A DNA stretch of 64,000 nucleotides from Gordionus sp. m RMFG-2023 (GCF_954871325.1 NC_088777.1:44865366-44929365), one strand, 5' to 3'; shown: positions 34,048 to 46,311, numbered from the stretch's first letter. Notes: generated by a model not told the origin, from the letters alone. Made by a program: numbers and translations.

Positions 34048-34390
34048 AAATTATGTATCTAAGCACTGCCAGGCAATGTTCGAGACAATAAATGGAGGCT
34101 TCAGACGTTATGAAAGCTAAAGAGACGTTTCTTAATGATATATTATTTTGCCCAGAATAAAAACTAAAGCGTTCAGATTTTTTTTTACTTAATTACTTAG
34201 AATTAAAAAATACTTAAAGCTAAGGATTTATACTGAATGTCACAGATATTTTTCTTAAAACCATGGACAATTTTGCAAAGTAAAATATTGATTTTCTCAG
34301 AATATTTTAAATTTCACAGGAGAAATAATATAAAATCGTGAATTGTCGACTTTAAGTAATCTATGCTCTCGGTTATAGGTAATAATTTAA
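34048..34390. other. Spacer before the repeat array
   Basis: Short frames near 34060-34150 may continue the decayed gene upstream; otherwise no feature is visible. Confidence 0.25.
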
Positions 34391-34429
34391 GGTAGGGAGG
34401 GGGGGGGGTAAAATTTTTAAATATAATAT

Positions 34430-35653
34430 CAGGGATCCAAACCGAACCTGAATGAACCATCAAACCGCTAAAAACCGGTATTTTTATTAAACCTAAACCG
34501 CTAAAAAAATTTCTAAACGAACCTCTAAAATGCCTTTGAACCGGTTCGAGCCTCATGAACATGATTAATGTGTTATTATATTACTCGTATATTGTAAAGT
34601 TTTAATTATATACAAATTGTTTTAAAGATTATCATCAATCATATTTGATTGATAAGTGTCAGTCATAATTTTTATCAACTTTAATATATTGCCATTTTAC
34701 AGCATTTTTATAAGCTTATAATTTATAATACCTAGAGAAAAATCCAATATATAAATTATTTACATATAGTATTATAAATGACACATCAAAATATAATATT
34801 ACTTATTGTCAAATAAATATGAAAGGCCATCATGGAGCAAATCTTGAGCGTCACATAAAAAGAAACCACCTTCTAGAATTCGAATAAAATTAAAAAATAT
34901 CACAACAAAAGCCTAATAAAATAAAAAAAAGTGTAAGATCATATTATTAAAATATAGCATAACATGGAATTAAACTTTGTTATAAAAGTGGAGTATTCTA
35001 TTGAAGGTGAATATCTTCATCTGAAGAGGATTTAGGTAGAAAGTCATCTTAAAAAAAAGATGGTAACAAACAAAATCTGTACTAAAATCGGAGAATATTA
35101 GAAATATTTTAGTTAATTTTTCTAAAGAACCTAGATTAAATAAAGATATGAATATTTTAGACTATTGAAGAAATCAGGGTAATTGATAACCAGAATTATA
35201 TAAATTTTATGATATAAAACTTGCGGTGCTGGCTAGCTAAGTTATTGGAGAAAGATGTTTTTCAACAATTAAATTTATACTATCTCCTTATAAATGTAAT
35301 TAGAGTGAGACGAATCTTGAAAATATATTAATTGTGCTGTTTAATAAAAAAAAATTAAGTAAATAAAGTAAAATATTGTATATATAAAAATTAATCATTG
35401 ATATTTATTTTTATATTTATAAATTAAATATTATTTTATATAATGTGCAATTAATAAAATTTTTATTTTTATGATGAAATAAAAAATTATATTCTTCCTT
35501 ATACATAATTCGAATGTAAGTTTGAATACAAAAGTGTTCAAACGGTTTTAAGAGGTTCAAATCGAACCGTTCATTGAACCAAACTTGAACTTTGAACCCT
35601 TATTTTTATCCGAACCTGAACCGAACCGATATTCGTTTCGGTTTGGATCCCTG
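34430..35653 (+). mobile_element. Internally deleted hAT
   Basis: The ends CAGGGATCCAAACCGAACC and the inverted TTCGGTTTGGATCCCTG are flanked by 8-bp duplications with two mismatches (TATAATAT at 34422-34429, CATGATAT at 35654-35661). The interior keeps a BED-finger scrap (GHHGANLERHIKRNHLLEFE, near 34820-34890) and a dimerisation scrap (VIGERCFSTIKFILSPYKCN, near 35240-35300) on the + strand. The catalytic core is missing, so it is non-autonomous. Confidence 0.8.
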
Positions 35654-35931
35654 CATGATATCTTGTCATGGGTAAATGAAAGCAAATAAAAAGATAATTA
35701 TTTATTGATTCTCAACAATCTATGTCAACATGCAGGGGGGGGGGGTGAGAGTGGGGCAAAAATATTCATCCATTTTATGTCAATATGGGCATCAAATGAA
35801 AGCTAATAAAAAGATAAATTGATTATACTGATACTCAACCAACACTCTCAATGTCACCAGAATATTTGTTTGTAGAGGGATAGGGTTGTAATTTTTTTAC
35901 ATACAATATGTCAACATGAATATCGGCAAAG

Positions 35932-36310
35932 TAGTGATCTGCATCAGGCCTAATTTTTTAAACCCGAAATTCTTTTAAAAAGTATCCGAAATTCTTTTAA
36001 AAAGTATTGCCGGCCAGACCCAAATCCGTTATAAAAAAAATTTATCCGCCCGGCCCGAATTTATTTAAATATAGAAATTAATTTTTTTTAAAAATTGTAA
36101 TTAATCAAAATAAAAGATATATGTCATATGGTGTCTTGTTTCTATATATAAAATCAACTGTTTTTACACAAAAAATTCAACATAAAATTGATAAATTTAG
36201 ATCTATTTTTAAAAAAATTCCAAGGCCCGCCCGAATTTTTTGAAAAAATATTAGGCGCGGCCCGACAATCCCCCGTTCTGGCCGGACCTGCCTGCTTTTG
36301 CAGATCTCTA
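35932..36310. mobile_element. hAT-type MITE with CCGGCCCGAA repeats
   Basis: The ends TAGTGATCTGCATCAGGCC and the inverted TTTTGCAGATCTCTA are flanked by CGGCAAAG and ATGCAAAG (six of eight match). The body alternates CCGGCCCGAA-type words with poly-T runs. Relatives lie at 60733-61142 and, less clearly, 46700-46890. Confidence 0.75.
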
Positions 36311-36440
36311 ATGCAAAGATCAATTGATAACATTGATGCTCATTTGGGGATTTGGGGAGGGGAGGTTGAAATTTTTTAGTAGAATATCTCAACATGGATA
36401 TTAAATAGAAGCTAACGACAAAAATATAATTTTGCTGGAA

Positions 36441-38451
36441 TTGTATTTCAATATGTGTAGAAAACCTACTATGTGATTTTTAGGAAATTTTGCTTTGAAC
36501 TTAATACATTGTATATTAGTTTTTCTATAGATTTTTTATATAAATTTTAAATGACTAAAAAGTTTACTGCAAACTTATCTGAAATTCATACGGTAAGTAT
36601 TTTGAACATGCTGGAATTCATTTCCATTAAAGTTGGATTTAAAAAACTCACCCAAAAAATGTTTTAAAGTAAAAAAATTATACATTAACTGAAAAAATAC
36701 ACTGATGTTAACAAATATAAGCCTACAATTATTTCAAAATTTTTTTTAAAATAAATAAAGCCATCAGAGTAAATGTATTAATATTTTTGACCAAAATAAC
36801 CCAGTTATTATTTTGACAATACCCCTCTCCCCAATCCAGATACAAATAATCATTAAAAAAAAATAATATTTCTAATTTATTTAATTTTGTTCTACTTTTG
36901 TAAAAAAAAATAATTTTTTTTTAGTTTGCCTGGGGACTTTTATATTTTGACCACTGAAAAATAGCGCATCTATAAATAATAATTACCAAATCATTTAGAC
37001 AAAAGAATTGAAAAATAAATATATTTTTACTAAAAAAAATGGTCTAATTTATTTTCATAAAAAATTGCTTTGAGCATTCTTTTTATCTATACATTACTAT
37101 TCCTTTTTAGTCAAAAAAATTTTAAATACTTCCTTCTTTTTTTTCCATCTAATTATTGCTTTTATCAAAATGAGCATTAAAAAAATAAATACATAATTAT
37201 TTTTCAGGAATATAGATAAATTATAGAACATATTCATTTTTGGAAAAAAAATCCTTTTAGCTAGGATTGAGCTAACGTGGTCAGGCTTAGTTAAGGAATG
37301 GGTCAGGATGTTTCACTATCATTAAATGTTACTTTCACATCATTCTAATTCAAAATCATTTTTTTTTTATGTTTTCGTTTTTTAAAAAATATTATTTACA
37401 ATCATGAAAATGAAAAGAAGCTTATAAAATAACAAAAATTATTTTTTTTTTCGGTTTGTGGTTTTAAAATTTTTTTAAATATTTTTTATTAAATATTTAT
37501 ATATAATTTTTTTTATTAATACAAAAATACTCAGGTATTCTTAAGGTATACGAATTCTTATTTATATTCCATAGATATATTTATGAAAAAAAATGGATGT
37601 TTTTAACAAAATTCCATAAAAATAAACATAATTTTTATTACATTTCTTAATGCCTTATCGTTGTTTTAATTTTTATTCCAAAAATTATACATATTCAGGA
37701 TGGAAGAATTTATTTTTTTTAAGTTAAGTGCCTCCTAAATAATAAAAACATGAAGATGGATTAACCAAAACAAAAGGTGTGATTTTTAAAAATTTCTAAT
37801 TTTATACTTAAGATTTAATATTTAAAAATGAAATTAATTGTAAAGGAAAATATCTTATATAAATAAGCATTTTTAATTATAATATATATATTGATTTTTG
37901 CTCATCTTCTAACTCTTGTGAAAAACAGGAAACAAATTAAATTAAAAAAATATATATATTATAATATTTAAGCTCAAACTAAGTTGTTATTAATTTACTT
38001 TTTATGTCGAAATTCTTATTTACCTTCTATAATTAAATAATTTGTAAAAATAGCTATAAATTTTGCTGACAAAAAAAAAGAAGAAAATAAGCGATTCAAG
38101 GAACGATGCCAAAATAATTGCCTTTTAATTTTCTTTAAATTCTCACGATTTTAGTTAAACAAGCTTAGGTTGCTTTTAGTGGTGTGTTGTGCACGTGTAA
38201 TATTTTATTTATTTGTTTTTCGATAATTTGTTTTTCAAATTAGATTAGATTTTGGATAGAGAAATTGGGTCAAATTGAACTACAAATATCTGTTGCAAGG
38301 ATATATTTTTTTTTCCACGTTTACAAATATTAAAAAAGAATAACTTTAAAACTGAATTTAAAACTTTTGGTAATTTTTTTTTATTTGGGCTTAATTTAAA
38401 TGTTGAAATTTTATTAGAGAATTTATATTAATCTTGTAAATATTATTTGTA
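36441..38451. other. Extremely AT-rich spacer
   Basis: Two kilobases of mostly A and T runs upstream of the psq gene. I see no coding frame, RNA gene or recognisable transposon end. Confidence 0.5.
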
Positions 38452-38700
38452 GGAGGATTATTAAAAACATGAAATAACGCACTATCATAAAAACGTAAAC
38501 TTTGAATCCTCTAGTTCGCCCGATAATCAAAAAGGAAAAACATTTAGAAATTGAGATCGAAAATTATGAATGACCTCAAAAATATAAATTGTAGGATTAT
38601 TAAAGAAGTGAATGATACAACGAGCTCTCACAAAAACGTAGACTCTCAATTCTCTAGTAAAAAGGAAAATCATGTAGAAAAGGAGACCGTAAATAGGTAT
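38452..38700 (+). repeat. Diverged tandem duplication at the start of the psq gene
   Basis: The segment 38452-38565 (GTAGGAGGATTATTAAAAAC, then CATAAAAACGTAAACTTTGA) matches 38591-38700 (TGTAGGATTATTAAAGAAG, then CACAAAAACGTAGACTCTCA) with a spacing of about 140 bp. The second copy is coding; the first has a stop early and lies just upstream of the chosen ATG, so the gene's 5' end was built by duplication. Confidence 0.65.
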
Positions 38701-40074
38701 GACTTCAAAAATACGGGAAACAGTTTAGTGCTGCACACTGAGGTATCGTCTACTATAGAAAATCTACCCTCTATCAACCACAATAATAAAATATGGAGTA
38801 AGCGGAAAAAGAGCGTCATAACGCGCAAGTTTTTATGCCTGAAAGAAGCTCCACCCTTCAATGCCAAAGAGAGGGAAGCTGAAATTTTGTTAACTGAACC
38901 TAAGGATGGAGATAATGAGATGGAGGCAGAAAATGAAGAATATTATACATCACCGCCATTAACCCATTATAACAATGCTTTTCGCGATGAAAGGAATAGA
39001 CATGAGGAGGTCAAAGATTTAGAAAGTGAATATGAAAATAACGGGAAATCATACGGTCATAGTGGGTGCGAAAGCTTGGAAGAGTTAAATTACAAAGAAT
39101 ATAAAAACAGCACCCAATACTTTGGAAGTGACGAAAAGGCAATGCACGATAAAACAAACATTTCTCTTTCTCCTTATAATTTCGCCGACCAGGGAGAAGA
39201 CTTCAAGAATGGGTCTAATATTTCCAATGGGTTCAACAATCAGAATTTAACGGTAAAAAAAAACTAGATACATATATACATATATATTTAGGTGGGTTAT
39301 AGTGTTGCTAATCGAAACAAACATTTCAGAATTCAGAAATATACATTAATTTTAATGATTTATTTATCTAAAAAATAGAAAGTTTTTATTAAAAATTATA
39401 CAAGTTATCAATTGTGTAGTCTAGGTTAAAGTAAACAAATATAAAATTGACATAAAAAAATAATTTAATGATAAACCCTCTTTTGAAAATTTTATATTTA
39501 ATAATCAAATTACAAAAATTATGATAATTTCAGATCTATAATTTGAAAATAGTATTAGATATTTTATTTTATATTATTATTATATTTTAGGCCTCTCACA
39601 AGCGAGGCTACTACAAGGCTTATACTAAGGGGCAACTTATGAAAGCTCTGGAAGCCGTCCAAACTGCTAAAATGAGTGGGGAACAAGCGGCAAAATTTTT
39701 TAAGGTACTTTCTATTTACTAAAATGAATTATTATGAAATATATATGTACAAATAAAATTATTTGGTGCCTAGAAGTACCCTTCACCATCATTTAAGACC
39801 TATGCAATATTGGTGCGTCTACTGCCAAACGGATTTGAGATACAAAACAGAATGGAAAGAGCACATAAAAACCCACAAGAAGAAAGTTGGGGGAGCGAAT
39901 TTAGGGAATAATAATAATCATCCCAACCATCAAATCAAACATGAATCCCCCACGGTAGAACTTAATGGTAATATAACAGTAAACGAACAAAATAGTACAT
40001 CCAAATTGACCATCACCTATAATTTTAAGAACTGCAATCCTGGCCAAAATGGAGATTTGTGGAAAAAAAAATAA
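38566..40074 (+). CDS. psq-domain plus C2H2 zinc-finger protein, three exons
   Basis: Exons 38566-39252, 39591-39704 and 39766-40074 give a 369-residue protein. Exon 1 encodes an acidic, Asn/Glu/Lys-rich, probably disordered region of 229 residues. Exon 2 gives KRGYYKAYTKGQLMKALEAV and then MSGEQAAKFFK. Exon 3 continues VPRSTLHHHLRP. Together these form a complete Pipsqueak (psq) helix-turn-helix, the DNA-binding domain of insect Pipsqueak, E93 and related factors. Directly after it comes one perfect C2H2 finger (CVYC, 12 residues, HIKTH), then a Lys/Asn-rich tail ending GDLWKKK. There is no BTB domain. Exon 1/2 uses ACG|GTAAAA and ATTTTAG|GCC. The psq junction is odd: the donor AAG|GTACTT is normal but the acceptor before GTGCCTAGA reads TTATTTG, giving a 61-nt GT-TG intron. 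A nuclear DNA-binding role is inferred from the domains. Confidence 0.78.
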
Positions 40075-40075
40075 T

Positions 40076-41264
40076 CATTTATTTTATATTGGTCGTAACG
40101 ATATTGGCTAAAAAAGGGTCGCATCGGTGAATCTATGCAATAAAAGTAGTATTTTCTTTAGTATAAATTTCATAAGCATAAATCATCCCTTTTTTATAAA
40201 CTATACGTATTTGGTTCGTAATTATCCGAAGCATTTTTCGATGTTGTATGACGATCGATTGGTTCCTGTTAACAATTTTTTTTTTAATTTAAGTAAAATT
40301 TAAAATAAAAATAATTTTCTTTTTTATTGCCGATGTCCTAAGAAGTCTTATATTTCCCTTATATTCCCTTTAACCTCCATACAAAACCAGGGCAAATAGC
40401 AAATGATAAAAAAACTTAAATCATACACATAACCGATTATTTATAAATTCATTAAATTTCTTTTCTTACAGTCTTAACTAAAGTTGTCCTAGAATATATT
40501 TGATCGATTAGATTCTCCGTCGACCAAATAACGGGCATGATAATTGCTTTTATCTGTCCTCACATCCTCACGAGGGAGCCATAATACTTTTCGAACCTAT
40601 CGTTATTCGTCATATCACAATGGTTATTTTGAATATTACTAAATATAAATTGTTTTGATTTGGTATTAGTTGTGCTTTGAATCTCGCCTCTTCCATGCCT
40701 TTTCCGTATCATTCAAGGTCTAATAGCTTCCCAAAACTCAAATTTAGAGGTGATGAGGAGAGAAATAATTAAGAGCCCGATTACCAAAGATAATGTAACT
40801 ATTTGATTTGGTATTAGTTTTGCTTTGAATCCCGCCTCTTCCAAACCTTTTCCTTACCACTATACGTCCAATAGGGTGGCGAACTATTTTGATTCTTGTT
40901 TGGTTGTGATATAGGATATGTTATAGTTTAATTATTATCGGTTATATGCTTGATTTAAGTCTTCTTGATCATCGCTATTCGCGCTGGTTTTGTAAGGAGG
41001 TGTGAAGAGAGTATAAGGAAAATATAAGACTTTTCAGGATAACGACGGTTTTGTAAGGAGATGGGAATGGTGTGTAAGGAAAATATAAGACTTTTTAGGA
41101 CATTGGCATATTTAAAGGAGAAAATTATTATAGATTTTATTTAACAATTTTAAAAAAATTGTTAACAGGATATACTGAAGAAAATACTACTTTTATTGCA
41201 TAGACTCACCGGTGCGACTTTTTTTTAGCCCAACATCGTTACCACAGATATAAAATAAATGAAC
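40076..41264. repeat. 1.19-kb foldback (inverted) repeat between the two zinc-finger genes
   Basis: The left arm (40076 to about 40400) and the right arm (about 40960-41264) are inverted copies. They share CATTTATTTTATAT, CGTAACGAT, GTCGCA, TCTATGCAATAAAAGTAGTA and TTAAATAAAATCTATA-like segments, and GAAATATAAGACTTTTTAGGA. Inside, TTTGATTTGGTATTAGTT plus TGCTTTGAATC occurs twice (40655 and 40802). No protein is coded. It starts within two bases of the psq gene's stop codon, so it may supply that gene's 3' UTR. It is probably a foldback/MITE-like element; target duplications are not visible. Confidence 0.7.
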
Positions 41265-41505
41265 TCCATTTTGCCTTTATATTTTTAGTTTCAATTTAAA
41301 CCACTAACCTTCTATCATTTGAAGGAAGTCATTTTCTTGTATAACTTGATTTTCTCTTTTCGAAAGAACGAGAAAAAAAAAGAAACTCTTTTTAAAAATT
41401 ATTGAAGGTTATTTCTATTTTTGGGTATCGGTTAAAATTGAAAGTATCTGGGCATCTCTATTTCGTTGAATTTTGTCGTAAATGTTACACCAAAAATAAA
41501 GAATA

Positions 41506-42111
41506 ATGTTTAACTTAAACAACAACACTTATTCAGGGATCGACACTCTGCGAAATTACTTGTTGAAAAGAAAATCCAATGAAGAAATTTCAGCGGCGGA
41601 CATCTCTTTAAGAAAAAATGACAAGAGTATTCTCACTCAACAAAGCTTTGATAATAAGTTCGAAAAAACAACATTTTATAACGAACAACCATTGAGTCTA
41701 AGGAAGATTAGGAACGCACTCAACAATGGTGATCACAAGCCAACGGAACACGTTTCTCCCGACTTTGTGTGTGCCTTGTGCGGGCTCGCTTTGAGTGATA
41801 AAAACGTGTTTTTAAACCATTTGTTTGTGCACAATCAAATTTTTTTGGCCTCCCATGTCAACTCGTTGGAAGGTTACAATAGCAGCGGGTATTCTATGGT
41901 TGGAGGTTCTTTATCTTCTAGCGACATGGTAAAAAACATTCAAAAAATAGGATGTGACATCGTAACCAAAATGAATAAGCTTTATGATGGGATGGACGAC
42001 AAATTTTGGGGAAACCTTTTGGATCACGAATCATCTACGAAGGCCTCCCGTTTTAACAAAGATTCTTTCCTCGTGCCAGTTCAATCGGCCCAAAGATTAG
42101 CATGCGAATAA
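41506..42111 (+). CDS. C2H2 zinc-finger protein next to the psq gene
   Basis: A single open frame of 201 residues from an ATG to a TAA. It has a Ser/Asn/Lys-rich N-terminus, then one C2H2 finger at about residues 87-107 (FVCALCGLALSDKNVFLNHL, spacing C-2-C-12-H-3-H), then a region GYSMVGGSLSSSDMVKNIQK and MNKLYDGMDDKFWGNLLDH. The second half is repeated in decayed form at 42260-42460. The short protein, ending soon after the region duplicated downstream, suggests either a single-exon gene or the first exon of a gene whose later exons (the psq pieces at 42200-43220) have decayed. Its position and finger spacing tie it to the psq gene 1.4 kb upstream. Function unknown beyond likely nucleic-acid binding. 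Confidence 0.6.
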   Translation: MFNLNNNTYSGIDTLRNYLLKRKSNEEISAADISLRKNDKSILTQQSFDNKFEKTTFYNEQPLSLRKIRNALNNGDHKPTEHVSPDFVCALCGLALSDKNVFLNHLFVHNQIFLASHVNSLEGYNSSGYSMVGGSLSSSDMVKNIQKIGCDIVTKMNKLYDGMDDKFWGNLLDHESSTKASRFNKDSFLVPVQSAQRLACE

Positions 42112-43801
42112 TGGAAATACAAAAAGCAATTTTATAAATAAAGTCGGTAATCTAAGCAATAAAGAATCAAACGATATTTTTTTAAAGAACCGAGATGGAA
42201 AAGAAGCAATCGTCTAAATACACGAAATCTCAATTACAAAACATTATTACAACCGGAAGCTATGGCTATTCCATGATGGATGGTTCCAACTTCTAGTGAA
42301 ATGGTAAAAAAACATTCAGAAAATAGGGTGCGACATTGCTACCAAGAAGAATAAACTCTATGATGGGATAGACAATAAATTTTGGGGAAATCTTTTACAG
42401 CGTAAATCGTCTACAAATGATGTGGCGTCCAACTTCGATAAGGATGTTTTCCCCTAATAATATATGATCGAGAATGAGGTTGTTATGACCACGCTATTTT
42501 TCGTGGCATATAAATATATTGATATTAAAGGTGCTTCCAAATATTTCAAAATCCCCGAAGATAAACTTCAGAAATATTACCAAACCTTTTGCATGGGTAC
42601 TATGAGTTCGGGATAGAAGAGCATGCGCCTAATAATGAGCTCAATAATATGAGTTTCTAGAAAACTAATTATTCATCCAAACAACTACCCTACACTCTTT
42701 AGATTAATTAGAACAAACGAACAACTCCTAGCTGCATGATCCTCATCCAAAAGATACTAACAATAATTTTGTCAATAAGCAGGCATTAAAAGTTCAAATG
42801 ATATTTCTAGCTTAGCCCATAGGAGATTCATAAATTCGCACTCTTCTAAAAAGGATATGGCCAAGAAACAATCATCCAAATACACGAAATCTCAATTTAC
42901 TATCAATAATTTTGTCAATAAGCAGGCATTAAAAGTTCAAATGATATTTCTAGCTTAGCCCAAAGGAGATTCATGAATTCGCACTCTTCTAAAAAGGATA
43001 TGGTCAAGCAACATCATCCAAATACACAAAATCTTAATTAAAAAAAATGAATAACAGTCATTCACGGCCAAAAAACGGTTGTACAAGTCTCAAAATTTAT
43101 ATGGTATTCCATACAGGACATTTTATGACTATATAAGAAACTACAAAAGCACTCCGAACATATTTAACGATGACTTCGAAGAGGATTTTAACATTAAAAA
43201 TGAGGAGGGAAAGTGGTAAAACATATTAATTCAGACATTTATACCAACGAAAATACCGATAGTTTTTATGACCATAAAGAAGCCTCTACCGATAATAACC
43301 AAATTTCCGAAAATATAAAGCATAACAATGTTGATTAGAATGATGACATAGAAGATAAACTACCCTCGTTGAACAAAAACGAAATTTGTTTCGAGTCCTT
43401 CTAAAGGTGAAGAACCAGATTCTATGACGCCGGAAGACACGATTAACAATAACTGCGAATTTTCCAACAAGAGAAAAGCTAAACTGCCCTCTAAATTGCT
43501 TTCGACTACTATCATCAGAATAGAAGCTACTGAAGAACCCGATCAAAAAGTTACTCATCTCCCCTCAAGCGAAATTACAATTACTGGGAACGCCGATAAT
43601 GTTAAATTGATTTCCACTGTCAATGCCAATATCCACAAGGAGATGTATGTTGATGGAATAGATCCCGTAGGCCATGATTTGAAACAAGATGTTGCCAAAG
43701 ATGATGACGGTAGTTTAAATGGCGAGATTTGCAACAATGTACTGTTCAAAAAAATAAATCTCCGTGCCGCTACTACCTGTACAAAAATATATCTAAAATA
43801 G
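42112..43801 (+). pseudogene. Decayed psq-family sequence
   Basis: Pieces of psq-like proteins lie in order on the + strand but in different frames with stops between them. KKQSSKYTKSQL (42201) resembles the first psq helix, and recurs at 42857 and, more damaged, at 43001. GYSMMDG and DNKFWGNLL-type words (42260-42390) repeat the end of the 41506 gene. DIKGASKYFKIPEDKLQ (42520-42580) and YGIPYRTFYDYIRNYK (43100-43160) resemble the recognition helix. The last 378 bp (43424-43801) are open and encode an acidic, Thr/Asn-rich stretch (EDTINNNCEFSNKRKAKLPS) of the kind found in exon 1 of the psq gene. I read this as one or more lost tandem paralogues. Alternatively parts could be exons of a fast-evolving gene; the in-frame stops argue against it. 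Confidence 0.6.
42761..43045. repeat. Two-copy tandem duplication, 143-bp unit
   Basis: The unit beginning CAATAATTTTGTCAATAAGC and ending in the ATCCAAATACACGAAATCTC block is present twice with a 143-bp period. The two copies differ by a few bases and a small deletion. Each carries one decayed KKQSSKYTKSQ segment of the psq family. Confidence 0.85.
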
Positions 43802-46311
43802 TTAAAATCAATCATGATACAAAAAGAATTGATTGATACACCATTATTAATTTAAACTATTTTCTATATTTTTTTTGCAGGCAGTCTTGATTTACGCATT
43901 TTATTTTAATTTATAATTGCGCTTACCTTTTTTGGTTTTTTTTTCGTATTAATTTTCCTTACAATTAAAAAAGACATTTAAAATCATTTAATTTTTTATT
44001 TTCTTTAATATATTTTCTTCGAAAGAAAAGCTTTTCAAATGTGATAAGGGATTTAGATTTTAACAGATTTTATTAACTAATTTAACAAATATATCTAGCA
44101 ATTTGAAAAAAAAGTATTTATAATATTTGTATTCGCATATATTTTTATATCGAAATTTATATTATTAATTATATTATAATACTTAAACTAATAGTATTAG
44201 AATATCAGGGTTACATTTTTTACTAAATTGAAATTTTTAAAATAATTATGACAATCGAAATTATATCTTTTCGTTTTAATTATGATGAGAGGTCTTACTG
44301 AACCCATTGTATATATTAATAAAAATATATAAATGTGAAATACGAGTAATCGAGGACAAATAACTAGTAATTTAAAGGGCACATAGGAGTACTTTGGTGT
44401 TCATAAATAGGGGAATTTATGGGAAAGGCGGCGGAGGGGTTTTTCCATAAATTTTATTGGCAGGCTTTAGGCTAACTCTTTATTGGACTTTGATTTGGTT
44501 ACCCTTAGATATGTAAATTTCACTGTAAACTATAATTAGCATAAATTTCCAGTAAAATTTGGGGGAAAAGGTTGGAAATTTTCTTTTGAAAAAAATAAGG
44601 TCAGTATTGATTTTTTAAAATGCATTATTGAAAACTTATAAAGATGGAAACTATTCCAGTTCAGAGCTTGAACATCAGCAATTTGTCATTTACAGAAGTT
44701 GCTTTTCCCATAGACTAAAAATTTGTTCTTGTAAATTAGTATAAATATAATATTTTACAGTTCATTTGGAAAACAGTAAGAATTCGCTGCTAGAGTCTAG
44801 TACATCAGAGGTACGTTAAAATATTATATTTTATAGCTAACTTGGGTAAAGATAATTTGCTCAAATGGCCTAGAGACCGTCTCAGTATTTTGATATATAT
44901 TATTATTTATTGAGACACATTTCGTAAAATGATCATATATAGAAGAGGATTTTTGAAAACAGTAGGAATTCAATGTTATAGTCTTGTTCATTAAAAAATT
45001 CTGATAAACATATTTTTGTTTATATAGATACTTTTCGTTAAAATAATATTTTACAGCTAATTTGGAGAATGATTTGAGTTTAAATGAAAACCTGGTTGAT
45101 TACACAGATTAACTATCTCTTGGTTTATATTTTATTGTTAATATGCATTTCGTAAATACAAATGCTCTAGTGATAATTCTAGCCTGAACGAACACATAAT
45201 AGGTGTTGATGCACGGTTACATATGTCTCAAGTTTATATAATAAAAATTTTTTTGAAAACTGATTTGGTTAATCTAAAGTAGTGGAGGGAGGTTATGGGC
45301 GAACGGAATATATCTTATAACCTTGTAAATCAAATAAATTATGGAGACCCCGGTATATTATTTGTTAGAAGTATTTCTTAAAATTATAATATAAATTTTA
45401 AGTACAAATTATTATATGCGATGAAGCAAAATTTAAATATTTTTTTTATATTTGAAAAAAAAAATGTAATTCTTTATTAGTCAGGCATTACCATTTAATT
45501 TTGGTCATCTAATTTTTTACATTAATTAAATTTTCGGGGTATTCTTTTTTATAATTCTTCCTTAGTTAAATTGAATGGTAGAAAATTTATTTTTTTTATT
45601 ATATATTTAAAGTGAATTTTCAGAATCTAAGTTAAATTTTTTAAATGTAAATTCATTTTCTATTACAATTTCTTTTTTTGGGGGAAATGTGTTGATGAAG
45701 ATTAGAATTAATTATTTCGAATTGGAATTATATATCTAAAAATTAATATAATGAAATAATTTTAAGACAAATCGAATAGTAAGTAATACTAATGGTAAAT
45801 ATATTAGTTTTGTTAGAATCCTAATAAAGAATTATTCGACTCAAATAAACGAGTTTGGTGAATTATATGAATAACTCGCTTTTTCGAATAGGTTAGGTTC
45901 TAACAAAAATCACTAAGAATTGGAAATCTCATTTATATCTCCTATAAAGATTTTGAAATAATATTAATATGGTAGGGAAGTAAACCCTTGTATTTAAGTT
46001 GAGTTTTTATAAAAATTATTACTCAAAATGGAGGAAATATTATCGTTGCTCCTAATTTGATTACCAAGACATTTCCCCCATTTTAGTTAGTGTGTTTACT
46101 TCCCATCAATATTAATTTCAAATTTACTTTAAAAATTCTAGAAGATCTAACCGGGATTACCAATTTTTAGCGATTTTTGTTTTAGCTATTTAAGAATGTG
46201 AACTCGAAAAATTATTAAATTACTCCCGAAATTGGATTTAGAGTATTTATTCATATATTTTGTAATAAAATTTTATCATTGTGTAATTTCTATTGATAAT
46301 CTATCAATTTT
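43802..46311. other. Gene-poor stretch with a weak two-copy repeat
   Basis: Around 44740-44860 and 44940-45080 there are two diverged copies of a unit with GAAAACAGTA(A/G)GAATTC, TAGTCT(A/T)GT and ATATTTTA(C/T)AGCTAA. Near 44400-44460 lies a G-rich patch (GGCGGCGGAGGGG). Otherwise AT-rich with no coding frame that I can support. Confidence 0.35.

Larger units (their letters stand above)
34391..36440. repeat. Degenerate tandem array interrupted by two insertions
   Basis: About four units share the order G-run, AATTTTTTA, AATATGTCAACATG, ATCAAATGAAAGCTAATAAA, AAGATAAAT, GATACTCAAC. Unit one is cut by the hAT at 34430-35653, units two and three lie at about 35736-35931, unit three is cut by the MITE at 35932-36310, and unit four ends near 36440. 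Removing the two insertions restores a continuous array. Confidence 0.6.

Noticed and set aside
36177-36395. Overlapping small proteins on both strands
   Set aside because: Both frames fall in the CCGGCCCGAA-type MITE and its flank; the apparent complexity is the repeat.
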